From: Sipunculus nudus
Lineage: Eukaryota; Annelida; Sipuncula; Golfingiida; Sipunculidae
Assembly (NCBI GenBank): GCA_026874595.1
Contig: CM049319.1
Location: 38,761,473-38,825,472, forward strand
Length of the DNA: 64,000 bases
Direction of reading: 5' to 3'
Within the stretch, counting starts at the first letter, position 1. Each line of letters opens with the position of its first letter. The translations under genes and the position numbers were made by a program. This document shows positions 36,929-47,799 of the stretch, piece by piece. The notes beneath the pieces are model-generated. The model was not told the origin of the DNA, did no database searches, and saw only the letters and a program-made list of their open reading frames with translations.

Positions 36929-37245
36929 TATATATACACATTCATCCGTTTATCGTGCAACGGCGACGACAACGACAATGCATTTTTTGGTGTACACATT
37001 AATCCGGCAAATTTATAACCGGAGGCCAAATCATTTTTTGTTCATCAAGATGGACCTCCAGGGTGACAGTGTCCTTCTTAATATTGCCTTTACTTGAATT
37101 ACTCTACCACAAGATTATAAAGTAAAGGAATATACTGGGTCCGATTTATTAATCAAAGTCCAAGACAGAAACGAATGTATTGGTATTAATTTCATACTCC
37201 TAATAAAAATTAAGAGTGATTTAGATTATATTTTCATGTATCTAG
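36929..37245. other. Spacer before the LTR element, nothing seen
   Basis: Short AT-rich stretch. The open frame at 36660-37097 spans a transposon end and is not taken as a gene. Confidence 0.5.
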
Positions 37246-38011
37246 TGTTACAGGTGCTCTATTATGTGACACGTGCGTAACTCGTGCTGTTGTTACATTT
37301 GATGTTAATCCGTACTTTTTGAACACTCGGTGTCATGTGAGCCTTGAGTTTTCACGCCTGGTCGTGGGTCACGTGATGAGCCTGGTATGTGTAGAGACAC
37401 ACGGCTATGTCTTTCTAGAGAATTCCTGAAACGCGTGTTTACTGTGGAGTAGGGTCCTTTGCAGACTGTTCGAGAAGTGGAACATTCCCGGCTTGAGGTG
37501 TGAAGGTATATAAAGGGCTGTTGTTGAGCAGATACCAGCGGACGCAGAAGCGTGTGTCAGATTCTAAGACCTTATCCGACGAATGCGGCAATTATACATT
37601 TTCAAAGATTTTCTTCTGGATTTTATACATTTGGACTTCAGTTTACTTTCTGTGTTGTTGCAAGAACTTTCCACTGGACTGTCATTCTCCGAGAGTTTAC
37701 ATTCAAAGGACTTACCTTGGTGACGATGTTGGTATCGAGGTACTGTACCATTATCTTTCTGTGTGATTGTATTGACTTGATGCTATAACGCTGTGTTACT
37801 GTATAATTGTATTGATTTAGTGTATTGTATTGTTAGGGTTGTTTTAGGAATAAATTATAGTTATTTGTTAACAAAAAACCACCAACTTCTTTATTCATTC
37901 CCCTAGACATTTCTCGCTGCCTAGTATTACAGAATCTGATTTTTTTTATCTCCATTACAAAATTTGTGTTCATCACGCATACGTGATCTGTTGATATTAG
38001 GTTTCGTAACA
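37246..38011 (+). repeat. 5' LTR (766 bp)
   Basis: Starts TGTTACAGG and ends TTCGTAACA, giving 6-bp inverted termini TGTTAC/GTAACA. A TATATAAA box lies at 37507-37514 and AATAAA at 37849-37854. Two overlapping short frames (37500-37788) fall downstream of the TATA box inside the LTR and are also found in the 3' LTR. They have no recognisable product. Confidence 0.92.
37507..37514 (+). promoter_or_regulatory. TATA box in 5' LTR
   Basis: GGTATATAAAGGG. The same box in the 3' LTR is at about 43421-43428. Confidence 0.7.
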
Positions 38012-38017
38012 TAAAAT

Positions 38018-38036
38018 TGGGGGCTCTAGTCAGGAT
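38018..38036 (+). promoter_or_regulatory. Primer-binding site, tRNA-Pro-like
   Basis: TGGGGGCTCTAGTCAGGAT, six bases past the LTR. It is a degraded form of the proline-tRNA primer site TGGGGGCTCGTCCGGGAT. The related element at 45192 keeps 17 of 18 positions. Confidence 0.75.
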
Positions 38037-38176
38037 GCTTAATAGTTTTCAAATTTATTAGGCCTTGACCTGGACATTGTTTATCATACACAGTTTACAA
38101 GATTACATATTGTTTACAGTACATTGTGTACAGGATTTATCTCAGTGGTTTTTTGTTATTGTTTTAACATCTTAAC

Positions 38177-39490
38177 ATGGCAGATTTCAAACCTGAGACA
38201 TTTGTTGACGATCCGGACCCTGATCAACTTGAATAGTTGTCAAAAGACCAGTTGTTGCGTTTGGGACAACACTTAGGGCTAAATGTGAAAAAAAGCTTTG
38301 AGAAAGCCTGATATCATTGCTAAATTCCTGGAAGATCTTATTAGCAAAGGTTTAATTGAAGAGACTGAAGTTTAAACATCAAAATATGACAGCCTTGCTA
38401 TGCAATTAGAATTTAAAAAGTTGGAAATGCAACATGAGCTAGCATTAAAAGAGAAAGAAAAAGAAATTGAGTTAAAACGACTGGAGTTATAAAGACTTAA
38501 ACTAGAACATAGTCTACGTGCTGGCCCAACTCATAGTTTTGATGTTGCTAAACACATTAGACTTGTCCCACCTTTTCAAGAAAAAGTGGTTGATAAATAT
38601 TTCTTACACTTTGAGAAGGTAGCTGAAAATTTAAAATGGCCTAAGGAAAATTGGACTATGCTGTTACAAAGTGTATTGACTGGCAAGGCCAGAGAAATTT
38701 ATACAGAGCTTTCAGTGGAAGCTGCTGCTGACCTGGTAAAACGGTTAATCCTAAAAGGTTATGAGTTAGTTCCAGAGGCTTACCGCCAGAAATTCAGAAA
38801 TTGGGAAAAGCGCAAAAAAATCAGACCTACGTTGAATTAGCTAGGACAAAAGAGCAGTTGTTTGATCGCTGGTGTAGCTCTAAAAATATAATGAAAGATT
38901 ATGACTATTTGCGCCAGTTGATTTTGCATGAAGAATTTAAGCGCTGCATGAACGCAGATGTTAAAACTTTTATTGATTAGAAAAGTCCTGAAACACTTAA
39001 AATTGCTGCTCAATTAGCTGATGATTACTGATTGACACACAAAATGTCCTTTACTAGCAAATCAAACCAGTCATTCACAAACAGGAATGTAAATCAGTAT
39101 GGTCAAAAGAAGTTTACAGCGCAGTCACCCAGTACAAGTAGTCCTGATAGTTCAGCAAAGCCCATCGCTACACCTCAGTCCACGTCCACTGTTTCTAAGT
39201 CAAACAAAGACCAGTCATTTTCAAAGAAAATCTGTAATTACTGCAAGAAGGAAAGTCATCTAATATCTGACTGTTGGAAGCTTGCGAATAAACCAAATAG
39301 CAAACCTTCTGGTTTTGTTTCAACATCTATGCATAGCATATTACAAGAGCAGGGCCCCTTTCATGTAAATAAGGGGTACAACTCCTTTGTTGACTCAAAT
39401 AAAGAGTCTGATGCTACGGAGGCCCAAGTGCCGTCTGAATCCAAAGAAGAATCCGTAGATTGCGGGGTAAAAACCTCAGTTGATTCCTGA
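38177..39490 (+). pseudogene. Gag polyprotein, broken
   Basis: Starts at ATG 38177 (MADFKPETFVDD) and is interrupted by a TAG at 38234, a frameshift near 38290 and further TAA codons near 38373 and 38491. Recognisable parts in order: a charged helical segment (FKKLEMQHELALKEKEKE); a capsid/SCAN-like region at 38560-38840 (VPPFQEKVVDKYFLHFEKVA, then WTMLLQSVLTGKA); after a frameshift YDYLRQLILHEEFKRC; and a zinc knuckle CNYCKKESHLISDC at about 39232-39273 with intact C-X2-C-X4-H-X4-C spacing. The nucleocapsid is followed by an acidic linker. Confidence 0.85.
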
Positions 39491-39830
39491 GAGGAATTAA
39501 ATAAGGCTAGGTCCTTTCAAGACTCCTGCGAGGAGTGTTCCATAAATGAGGCAATGTCCTTTATCATGCAAGATCTTATTAGCAAAGGTTTATGACAAAC
39601 AGAAGTTTGTTTCTGCTGAGGAAAATTCCTCTGTTGACTCCCATGAGGAGTTTGGTAAGGATGTAGATTCCTTAGATGACTCTGAAACAGAGTTTATGAC
39701 TGACACCTTCAATGTCAGTTCTTTGTTTGACGAGGTTGAGGTAGTAGATTCCTCTCTTGACTCTGAAATGGAGTTATTTGAGCCATTCATACATGATGGT
39801 TTTGTATCACTTTAAAGTGATTTTTCAAAT
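39491..39830 (+). pseudogene. Acidic Asp-Ser repeat linker between gag and protease
   Basis: The readable frame at 39546-39815 shows repeated acidic motifs (SVDSHEEFGKD, SLDDSETEFMTD, SSLDSEMELF). Related motifs occur upstream (VDSNKESD, ESKEESVD). The DNA repeats words of the type GTTGACTC..GAGGAG. Its role is unknown; it may be a spacer processed away during gag-pol maturation. Confidence 0.55.
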
Positions 39831-39841
39831 TCTACCCTATT

Positions 39842-40220
39842 AGAATTTTAAGGGACACTGGTTCAGGCCAGACTCTCATGTTAGCAAACACTTTGCCATT
39901 TTCTAATAGGTCCTTTACTGGTGCACATGCACTTGTTAATGGTGTGTTTTCAGACAGGCACACTACAGTTCCGCTTTACAGTATCCATTTAAAGTCTGAT
40001 TTGATTTCTGGGAATATTACTGTGGGCATGAGAACTACTTTACCCTTTAAGGGAATTCAGTTGCTACTAGGCAATGATGTTGCAGGTGATAAAGTACAGC
40101 CTGTACCAATAGTGACAGAAAAGCCGTCACTTGATCAGGACACTGATCCGGAAAGTCAGGATATTCCTGGTTTGTATCCTTCATGTGCTGTAACTAGATC
40201 TATGGCCAAGAAAAACACAC
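39842..40220 (+). pseudogene. Retropepsin (protease) domain
   Basis: Aspartic protease that processes gag-pol. The active site ILRDTGSGQT (Asp-Thr-Gly from 39854) is intact. It is followed by a flap-like region and IQLLLGNDVAGD, the usual hydrophobic-Gly-Asn/Asp motif near the protease end. The ATG at 39878 is inside the domain, so it is not a true start. The reading frame continues open into the integrase linker up to a TAA near 40560. Confidence 0.85.
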
Positions 40221-41570
40221 ATGAGGATAATGGTCCAGATAATAACACTCTGGGAGTCACTAGTGACTCGTCTAATGACTCGCCCGTACATGATGCAGCA
40301 TTCTCAAGGTCAGAACTTATCGCGGAACAGCATAAGGACCCTTATATTTCATGTTTGTTTCCCAGGGCAGTTTCAAAAGATGAGCTGTCACAGAACCCAG
40401 TTTGTTTCTATGTCAAAAATGGAGTGCTTATGCGTAAATGGCGACCACCTGATGAATGCGCTGATGATGAGTGGGCCATCAAACACCAAATAGTAATGCC
40501 CAAAAGCTTTCGCATGGAAGTTCTAAGCATGGCACATGAGGCTCCTTTGTCTGGCCATTAAGGTATAAATAAAACTTATCAGAAAGTTAGTACACACTTC
40601 TATTGGCCTAACCTCAGGAAAGATGTTGTACAATATTGTAAATCATGCCTTACATGCCAGATGGTAGGCAAGCCCAATCAGAATCCTCCTAAGGCCCCAC
40701 TTAGGCCTATTCCTGCTTTCGAGGAACCATTCAGTAGGATTTTTGTTGATTGTGTTGGACCACTGCCCAAAACAAAATCTGGACATGCATACTTGCTGAC
40801 AATTATGTGCACTTCTACCAGGTTCCCTGAGGCAATACCATTGCACAAAATTAATGCCAAGAGTGTTGTCAAAGCTCTGACCAAGTTTTTACAACTTTTG
40901 GATTACCAAAATCCGTCCAGTCTGACTAAGGGTCTAATTTTATGTCTGGCTTATTCCAACAAGTTATGCTTGAGCTAGGTATAAAACAGTACAGCTCTTC
41001 GCCATACCATCCTGAAAGTCAGCGCGCCCTCGAGCGTTTTCACCAGACATTGAAACACATGATCAGAACTTATTGCTATGACACACAGAAAGACTGGGAT
41101 GAAGGAATCCACCTATTGCTGTTTGCTGTCAGAGAATCCTTTCAGGAGTCCTTGGGTTTCAGTGTCTTTGAACTAGTTTTTGGACACACTGTTCGCGGAC
41201 CATTGAAACTGCTTAAAGAAAAACTCTTGTGTGAAATCCTGATTCTCTTAATTTACTGCAGTATGTCACAGACTTTCGCACTAAACTACACAATGCTTGT
41301 GAGATTGCAAAGTCAAATCTAAAATCTGCACAAAGTAAAATGAAGACAGAGTATGACAAGCACACTGTAAGTAGGACGTTTGAGCCTGGTGAAAAGGACC
41401 TTGCCTTACTTCCCATCCCTGGCAAACCTCTGCAAGCTAGGTATTTTGGTCCTTATATTGTTGACAAGAAAGTCAGTGATTTAAATTACATACTGTTGAC
41501 ACCAGAATTACGTAAGAAGAAACAACTGTGCCATGTTAACATGTTGAAACCATATTATGACAGAAATAGC
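40221..41570 (+). pseudogene. Integrase (H2C2, DDE core, GPY/F), broken
   Basis: Directly follows protease. The H2C2 finger is split by a TAA near 40560: AHEAPLSGH, then after the stop the FYWPNLRKDV block and CKSCLTCQ. The core shows the first Asp (IFVDCVGPLP), the second Asp as SD just before an in-frame stop near 40928 with GSNFMSGLFQQ after it, and Glu in HPESQRALERFHQTL. A frameshift lies near 40905, and another separates the frames at 41213-41340. A GPY/F module closes the domain (LQARYFGPYIV at about 41430-41460, ending CHVNMLKPYY). It should insert the cDNA but cannot be made intact. Confidence 0.85.
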
Positions 41571-41809
41571 ACATCAGATGTTGTACATAATGTTACTGCT
41601 GTTAATTATGTAAACACTGACCCTGACCCAGTTAAAGTAGATACTGATTTTAAATATGATGTAGACATTCAGTGTGGTACATTACATTTAAAAAACTCAG
41701 ACGTGCTTAAAATCCTGGATGCCAAACTGTCCCACCTTACCGCACAACAACAACAAGACTCAAAGAACCTGCTGCGGAATTATGAACATTTGTTTAGTGA
41801 CAAAAGCAA

Positions 41810-42450
41810 AAGTATCTACAGGATGAGATTCAATATTTGCTGGACAATGATTTTATTGAACCTAGTAACAGTAACTGGAGTTCACCATGTATTCTTGTGC
41901 CAAAACATGATGGAAGTTACCGTATTTGCACAGATTATCGAAAACTGAACTCTGTCACCAAGACTGACACGTTCCCGATTCCGAGGATCGATGATTGTAT
42001 TGATAGAGTCGGTAGCTCCAGATATGTTTCCAAGTTTTACTTGATAAAAGGATTCTGGCAAGTTCCGCTGACAGAACGAGCGAAAGAACTATCTGCATTC
42101 GTGACGCCGCAAGGACTGTACCAGTATAAAGTTATGCCGTTTGGCATGAATAACTCGCCAGCCACGTTCCAGCGCCTCATCCATATGGTTGTCAAGGACA
42201 TTCAGGGCTGCGAAGCATATATTGATGACCTCATCGTGTACAGCAACGCCTGGGAGAAAAATCTGCAAATTCTTCACGACCTCTTCGAAAGACTCAGTGA
42301 AGCACGTCTGACCGTCAACTTAGTAAAATCTGAGTTTTGTCATGCACAAGTAACATTTTTGGGTCATATTGTAGGGTAGGGTCAGGTAAATCCTGTTGAT
42401 GCTGGGATAAGTGCTGTTTCTGCATTTCCTAGACCAGAAAACAAAAGCAA
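41810..42450 (+). pseudogene. Reverse transcriptase, broken
   Basis: Begins at YLQDEIQYLLDNDFIEPS, just after an apparent deletion and frameshift that removed the usual segment after YEHLFSD. Motifs in order: SPCILVPKHDGSYRICTDYR, motif A as SKFYLIKGFWQ (the catalytic Asp is Tyr, GAC to TAC), MPFGMNNSPATFQRL, and the intact YIDDLIVYS. The frame ends at a TAG near 42377 (FLGHIVG) but similarity continues through PVDAGISAV. With the motif A Asp lost, this copy is catalytically dead. Confidence 0.88.
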
Positions 42451-43027
42451 ATAATGCGTTTTCTTGGTATGGTTGGGTACTACAGGAAGTTTTGTCCAAA
42501 TTTTGCTGCTGTAGCGGAACCTTTGACTAATTTGTTAAAGAAGAAACAAAAGTTTGTATGGAGTGTTCAGTGTGAAAATGCATTTCAGAATTTGAAAGCA
42601 ATTCTGCAGAGCTCACCAGTTTTAGCAGCTCCAGACTTTTCAATACCTTTTAAGATAGCTGTAGATGCCAGTGATACTGCTGCTAGTGCTGTGCTGTTAC
42701 AAGAAGGCAATGATGGCACAGATCATCCAATTTGTTATTTCTCAAGAAAGTATAATGCAAACCAGAAAAACTACTACACTATTGAAAAAGAATGTTTGGC
42801 TTTGATTTTGGCGTTGCAACATTTTGAAGTTTATGTTACTTCATCAGTCAGGCCTATCATTGTCTTCAGTGATCACAATCCCCTCACGTTCATGAACAAG
42901 TTGAAGTGTAAAAATCAAAGATTGTTGAGATTGAGTTTGTTCTTACAGGATTACAATCTTGATATCATACACATTAAAGGGAAAGATAATGTGCAAGTTT
43001 GCTGATTGCTTATCGAGATGTTTATGA
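42451..43027 (+). pseudogene. RNase H domain
   Basis: Connection domain (MRFLGMVGYYRKFCPNFA) and RNase H. Acidic residues are kept in FKIAVDASDTAASAVLLQ, YYTIEKECLALILAL and IIVFSDHNPLTFM. A frameshift in KGKDNVQVC hides the ending FADCLSRCL, with its stop at 43025-43027. Pol ends here: no integrase follows RNase H, which confirms the unusual domain order. Confidence 0.88.
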
Positions 43028-43150
43028 AATGTTGTAAACAGGATGTTTATGTGATGTTGTAGATGAGATTATTTTTAAGATGTTGTAAAATTTTAGTGAT
43101 TGTGATCGCAAAAAGAAAGTTTTCCGAGAAAACTTTCTTTTTTCTTACAG

Positions 43151-43159
43151 AAGGGGGAG
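43151..43159 (+). promoter_or_regulatory. Polypurine tract
   Basis: AAGGGGGAG directly before the 3' LTR, the expected primer for plus-strand synthesis. Confidence 0.85.
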
Positions 43160-43926
43160 TGTTACAGGTGCTCTATTATGTGACAAGGGCGTAACTCGTG
43201 CTGTTGTTACATTTGATGTTAATCCGTACTTGTTGAACTCTCGGTGTCATGTGAGCCTTGGGTTTTCACGCCTGGTCGTGGGTCACGTGATGAGCCTGGT
43301 ATGTGTAGAGACACACGGCTATGTCTTTCTAGAGAATTCCTAAAACGCGTGTTTACTGTGGAGTAGGGTCCTTTGTAGACTGTTCGAGAAGTGGAAAATT
43401 CCCGGCTTGAGGTGTGAAGGTATATAAAGGGCTGTTGTTGAGCAGATACCAGCGGACGCAAAGGCGTGTGTCAGATTCTAAGACCTTATCCGACGAATGC
43501 GGCAATTCTACATTTTCAAAGATTTTCTCCTGGATTTTATACATTTGGACTTCAGTTTACTTTCTGTGTTGTTGCAAGAACTTTCCACTGGACTGTCATT
43601 CTCCGACAGTTTACATTCAAAGGACTTATCTTGGTGACGATGTTGGTATCGAGGTACTGTACCATTATCTTTCTGTGTGATTGTATTGACTTGATGATAT
43701 AACGCTGTGTTACTGTATAACTGTTTTGATTTAGTGTATTGTTTTGTTAGGGTTGTTTTAGGAATAAATTATAGTTATTTGCTAACAAAAAAACACTGAC
43801 TTCTTTATTGATTCCCCTAGACATTTCCCGCTGCCTAGTGTTACAGAATCTGATTTTTTTTAATCTCCATTACAAAATTTTTGTTCATCACACATTCGTG
43901 ATCTGTTTATATTAGGTTCCGTATCA
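43160..43926 (+). repeat. 3' LTR (767 bp)
   Basis: Matches the 5' LTR along its whole length with about 30 differences. The terminal GTAACA has become GTATCA. It is followed by the target duplication CTAG. Confidence 0.92.
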
Positions 43927-44073
43927 CTAGACAACTGCTCTCTATCTTACTTTTTCTACACTTCATTCGATGTTTTGCTTTCTCGGAGCATCTCAGTGCT
44001 CATGAAGCTACAGAGCTGGGAAAGGATGACCATCCATGGTAGTAGTGACGTCATTTTTTGGAGTGAAGCCGTA

Positions 44074-44216
44074 CGATTATGTCCGGCAACGGCAAAAATT
44101 CGCTCACAAACCGATTCGAAAAATAACCGGATATTCGTACTGCATTAATTATCGTTGCCGATGAATTTTAATTCGAAAGATTTTTGCCGCTGCCGGATTA
44201 TTGTTGCCGGATTATC
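44074..44216. repeat. Imperfect inverted repeat, possible MITE
   Basis: CGATTATGTCCGGCAACGGC followed by AAAAATTCG near 44074-44102 faces CGAAAGATTTTTGCCGCTGC followed by CGGATTAT near 44174-44203. The word TTGCCGGATTATCG repeats once more at the right end. No target duplication was identified. Confidence 0.5.
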
Positions 44217-44265
44217 GTTTTATGCATGGGAAAACGGATGAAAGTGTACACTACTTTTAAATGTA

Positions 44266-44273
44266 TATACATA

Positions 44274-44367
<94 letters not shown>
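44266..44367. repeat. (TA)n microsatellite
   Basis: About 100 bp of TA repeats with a few interruptions. The Tyr-Ile open frames over it on both strands are artefacts. Confidence 0.95.
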
Positions 44368-44368
<1 letters not shown>

Positions 44369-44390
44369 GATATTACGCTGCGATTCCATC

Positions 44391-45246
44391 AAGTTACAGG
44401 TATTGCATTATCAGTTTAATCCGTACACGTTGAACTCTCGTTGTCATGATAGCTTGGGGTTTTCTCGCCTGGACAAGCCGGGGCGGGCTCACGTGTGGAC
44501 CCTGGTATGTAGAGACACAGCGATGTTTTTCTAGATGATTCTGTAACGCGTGTTTACTGTGTAATATGTTAGATTCTGTAGACTGTTCGAGAAGTGGAAA
44601 ATTCTCGGCTTGGGGCGAGAAGTTATAAATAGGGGGCTGTGTCTTAGAGCCGGGGGAGAGGTGAGAGAATATTCCAGCGGACACAGACGTGTAGGACCTA
44701 TCCGATTATTCAGTAATCTATGTAATTCTATTATTGCTAACACTTTACAATTTAGTGCTGCCTGTCTCAAGTTTACATTCTGGATTGTTACACGGGCTTT
44801 AAATTTACAAAGGACTGTTATTCTCCGAGAGAATTCGTGTGAACTGTTCGCCGGATTATACATTTTAAAGGACTTATTGTTGTGACAGTGGTGATATCCA
44901 GGTACTGTGCACATTGTTTATTTTACTGTGTGATTGTATTGATTTGTTGTTATACCGCTGTTATACTGTGTAATTGTATTGATTTAGTGTATTGTAATGT
45001 TAGGGTTGTTTTAAGGATAAATTATAGTTATTTGTTGACAAAAAAAAAACACTGACTTCTTTATTCATTCCCCTAGACATTTTACGCTGCCTGGTGTTAC
45101 AGAATCTGATTTTTTTTTATATCTCCTTGACGAAATTTATGTCTATCATACATACGGGATCTGTTGATATTAGGTTCCGTAACATAAAAATTGGGGGCTC
45201 ATCCGGGATGCTTAATAGTTTTCAAATTTATTAGACCTTGACCTAG
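44391..45246 (+). mobile_element. Truncated relative of the LTR element (LTR plus leader)
   Basis: A diverged LTR of the same family runs from GTTACAGG near 44393 (with an internal deletion close to its left end) to GTAACA at 45184. The primer site TGGGGGCTCATCCGGGAT is at 45192-45209, and about 37 bp of leader follow (GCTTAATAGTTTTCAAATTT..). Similarity stops near 45246. TATA-like TATAAATAGG lies near 44624 and a shared GTTAGGGTTGTTTTA block near 45000. No gag or pol is present. Confidence 0.85.
45192..45209 (+). promoter_or_regulatory. tRNA-Pro primer-binding site
   Basis: TGGGGGCTCATCCGGGAT matches the canonical proline-tRNA primer site at 17 of 18 bases. Confidence 0.8.
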
Positions 45247-46882
45247 ACACATAACGCAGACGTGAATTACACGTTTTGAAAGGTCTGAATATAAGGCTTA
45301 CGGAACGCAGAATAAAAAGTTGGGATAGTTAGGATCAACTGGAGCCCGGAGCCACGTCAGCCACACAAATGTGGATGGCTTGGACAAAAAGACGGCTGAC
45401 TTAGGTAGTAAGCCGAGTTTCGTGGCTCGACCCGGCTTGCAAAATGTCGGTTGGCATAAACTGATCTGAAAGGCTATTCGTTTCACGATGTTACAATGTA
45501 TAGGCTACCCGTTTTATTAAAACAAGTTATCAATATTACGTGTGACCGCTATATTTTATAGGGATGTCAGGGTTGACCATATATTATGATGTGGGGAACT
45601 TCAACTTTGTCAGTTAGGATTAATATCTTTGTATAAGTGTGTAAATAATTCGGGCATTTTTCATTGTAAAAGATTTGCCTTTTTGTATTAATTTTTCTTA
45701 AGCCAAACTGAGCTGCACAAAATCGGCTCACTTCGGCTCCTTACGTGCATAATTAATAATTTTAAATATTTGTATATAAATATGCAGTGACTCTCTCTTT
45801 TAAACAGGAATGGTCTTTTGGAGTGCTTGAAATTAAAAAAAAAAAAATATACAGCCATTAAAATGTACCACGTACCAGGACTTTTGTGCAGCGGGATTGC
45901 CCGACCATGTTAGTGCTCAGTTAATTGTGCGATAATTGGAATGCAATTATCGAGAACACCTCGCAACGCCACTGTACTTCCATACAAGATAATAGGTTCC
46001 TTTACTGGCTCGGACGGCAACTTTAAATAGCGATGTTCAACATAATATATTTTCATATAAAAATGATTTCATTTATCTTTTATGGATTGCCGTGATTTTC
46101 GACATACATATGCTTCGGGTATGTCCGAAGACATTCTACCTTTCGTACCGGAACTTCTTCGTCCAAGTCATCCAATCTCGGACACAAGGTCAACTCAAAG
46201 ACAGAACACTTACACCAAATGTTGTCTTCAAAGAGATCTTATGACGGTAACATTGTACAACCAAGACATTCAACTATGAAAGACTATTTGACATCAGAAC
46301 TAACTGCTCGCCCCGAACCGTAATTGCTAGTATTACGGGTAATTGCTAGTATTCATTATTGGTGTAAAGTAAGCACCTCCCCAGAGAATGTAAGTAACAT
46401 TTTTATATATATATTATTGTTTTGTAAACACAGGTCTTTTTTTTGAGTGTACGTATGTATGAGTGCAGCTTGTTTGTTTAATTCTTAAAAGAACCTGGAA
46501 GTTGACATCTTGACCGGTGTGACACTCCTGCAATATTGATGTCTTGCCCATGTTCTTTATCGGAAGTAAAAACATTCTCACGTCAAATTCATATACCCGA
46601 TGTATGCCTCATCTTTATTTGATTCATGCGAAAAGCTCAGGATAAAAATATGCGACATTCAATCCCTACCAGCTATAACAAAACATATTTATCTTATAGA
46701 ACCGTGGATTTTCCATGGGTGCGTCCAGTATAGCCCATTATTTTCCAACAGAATTCTGCGTGACCACCACGGTTTGATACGTTTTATAGCACCATGATTA
46801 TCCGGGGGATAACATTTTAAGTACCGTGAATGTCTGACTGGTGTGCACCAGAGGAGTGAGCACAGCTGAAAGCTGCATATAC

Positions 46883-46924
<42 letters not shown>

Positions 46925-47578
46925 GTATACATGTATATATTGTCATTATATGAACATAGTCTATGCCGCAAATGTTCCACTTGAAAAAAAAATTAAATGT
47001 AGGGAAGGGCTGGGCCTCAGTACATATATCTATAGGCCTATAGGTTTGCCAATCGGTCTTAGACACCCCTCTTAAAGACAGTAGCGTCCCTTTTTGGCAC
47101 CAGTGGCTAATGGTACTAATATGGTCGTTCATCATCTGATCATATATGATGCATACATGTCGCTTGTTTGCTATAAAGCCAGGAATAACCTGATCTACAA
47201 TGTCGACATTTACAGGGCTTTCTCATGACACCAAGAGGGTTCTGCCTCATCTCAAGATGAATGTCGGATCGATCATCAGTATGTATTGTTTCGTATAACA
47301 AACAGGCACTATCATATTTATAGACCTATATATGTCTAAACGTATGTCTGTGTGTACAAAGAAGTGTTTTCGGAATAAGCCCCTTTGATGAAAAACCTAT
47401 TCTAGACGCTCTTCCAACAAATTGTCTGCAGTCAGGGACAGGACAGAACTGGCGGGGCTGTTGGCAGTTTTGATTGGTACCACGAGAAGGTATTGGACTT
47501 GCATAAATTAGTCACGTACGTAATACCCGGACCGGCTGACGGCTGCTGCGCCACCGAGAATCAGACATTGGGGTAGCC
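45247..47578. other. Intergenic DNA upstream of the LRR gene
   Basis: No gene recognised. It contains a short direct repeat (GTAATTGCTAGTATT twice near 46320-46355), a TA tract (about 46890-46920) and small open frames without domains (45298-45486 minus, 46082-46279 plus, 46600-46797 plus). A promoter for the LRR gene should lie in the last part, but I see no convincing TATA box or other core element. The sequence becomes GC-richer from about 47500. Confidence 0.5.
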
Positions 47579-47799
47579 ATGACGGCCTGCAGAAGACACT
47601 GTGGACTGTGCTGCGTCCTTGCCGCAGCCTGTGTTTTACTGACCAAACATATGCTGGCATCTACCGTTGACCACTCGCTGGTGTGCCCCCCGGGCTGCGA
47701 ATGTCACGGACCCATGTACTCGTGCGTGGTTCAGTGTAACAGCAGAAACCTGACACGGGTCCCGCAACCCCTTGGCCTCAGTTCATTGGCATTGGAACT
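47579..47799 (+). CDS. LRR protein, exon 1: signal peptide and LRRNT
   Basis: First coding exon of a leucine-rich-repeat protein, 73 codons plus two bases. The ATG at 47579 is chosen because a hydrophobic core (residues 8-22, LCCVLAAACVLL) follows, as in a signal peptide. An LRR N-terminal cap follows at residues 36-74 with CPPGCEC and two further Cys (49, 53), then an NLT glycosylation sequon at 57-59 and the LSSLALEL entry into the first repeat. The exon ends ..GGAACT|GTGAGT, splitting a Leu codon in phase 2. The five exons found give 193 residues and five LRRs. The single-LRR exon layout is known from LGR-type receptors, LRIG, Slit, ADGRA receptors and relatives. LGR- or LRIG-like is possible but the diagnostic C-terminal domains lie outside the window. 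Confidence 0.85.

Larger units (their letters stand above)
37246..43926 (+). mobile_element. Full-length Gmr1-type Ty3/gypsy LTR retrotransposon, inactivated
   Basis: A 6,681-bp insertion flanked by the 4-bp direct repeat CTAG (37242-37245 and 43927-43930). It has LTRs at both ends, a tRNA-Pro-like primer site, a polypurine tract, and gag, protease, integrase, RT and RNase H in that order. Integrase before RT is the arrangement described for Gmr1-like elements, which are gypsy-related by RT but have Ty1/copia-like pol order. The LTRs differ at roughly 30 of 766 sites (about 4%, hand count), so the insertion is not very recent. Gag and pol carry several stops and frameshifts, a deletion before RT, and a lost catalytic Asp in RT motif A. 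Confidence 0.9.

Noticed and set aside
37500-37788. Two overlapping frames in each LTR (also 43414-43702)
   Set aside because: They lie in the transcribed part of the LTR, overlap each other, and their repetition follows from LTR duplication.
39590-39790. Minus-strand Ser/Glu-rich frame opposite the gag-protease linker
   Set aside because: It is the antisense shadow of the acidic Asp-Ser repeats.
44184-44534. Long Tyr-Ile repeat frames over TA tracts (also 33579-33788, 48376-48631, 46689-47135)
   Set aside because: They are translations of TA microsatellites.
46082-46279. 65-codon frame upstream of the LRR gene
   Set aside because: No recognisable domain, no codon pattern or splice context that would support an exon.
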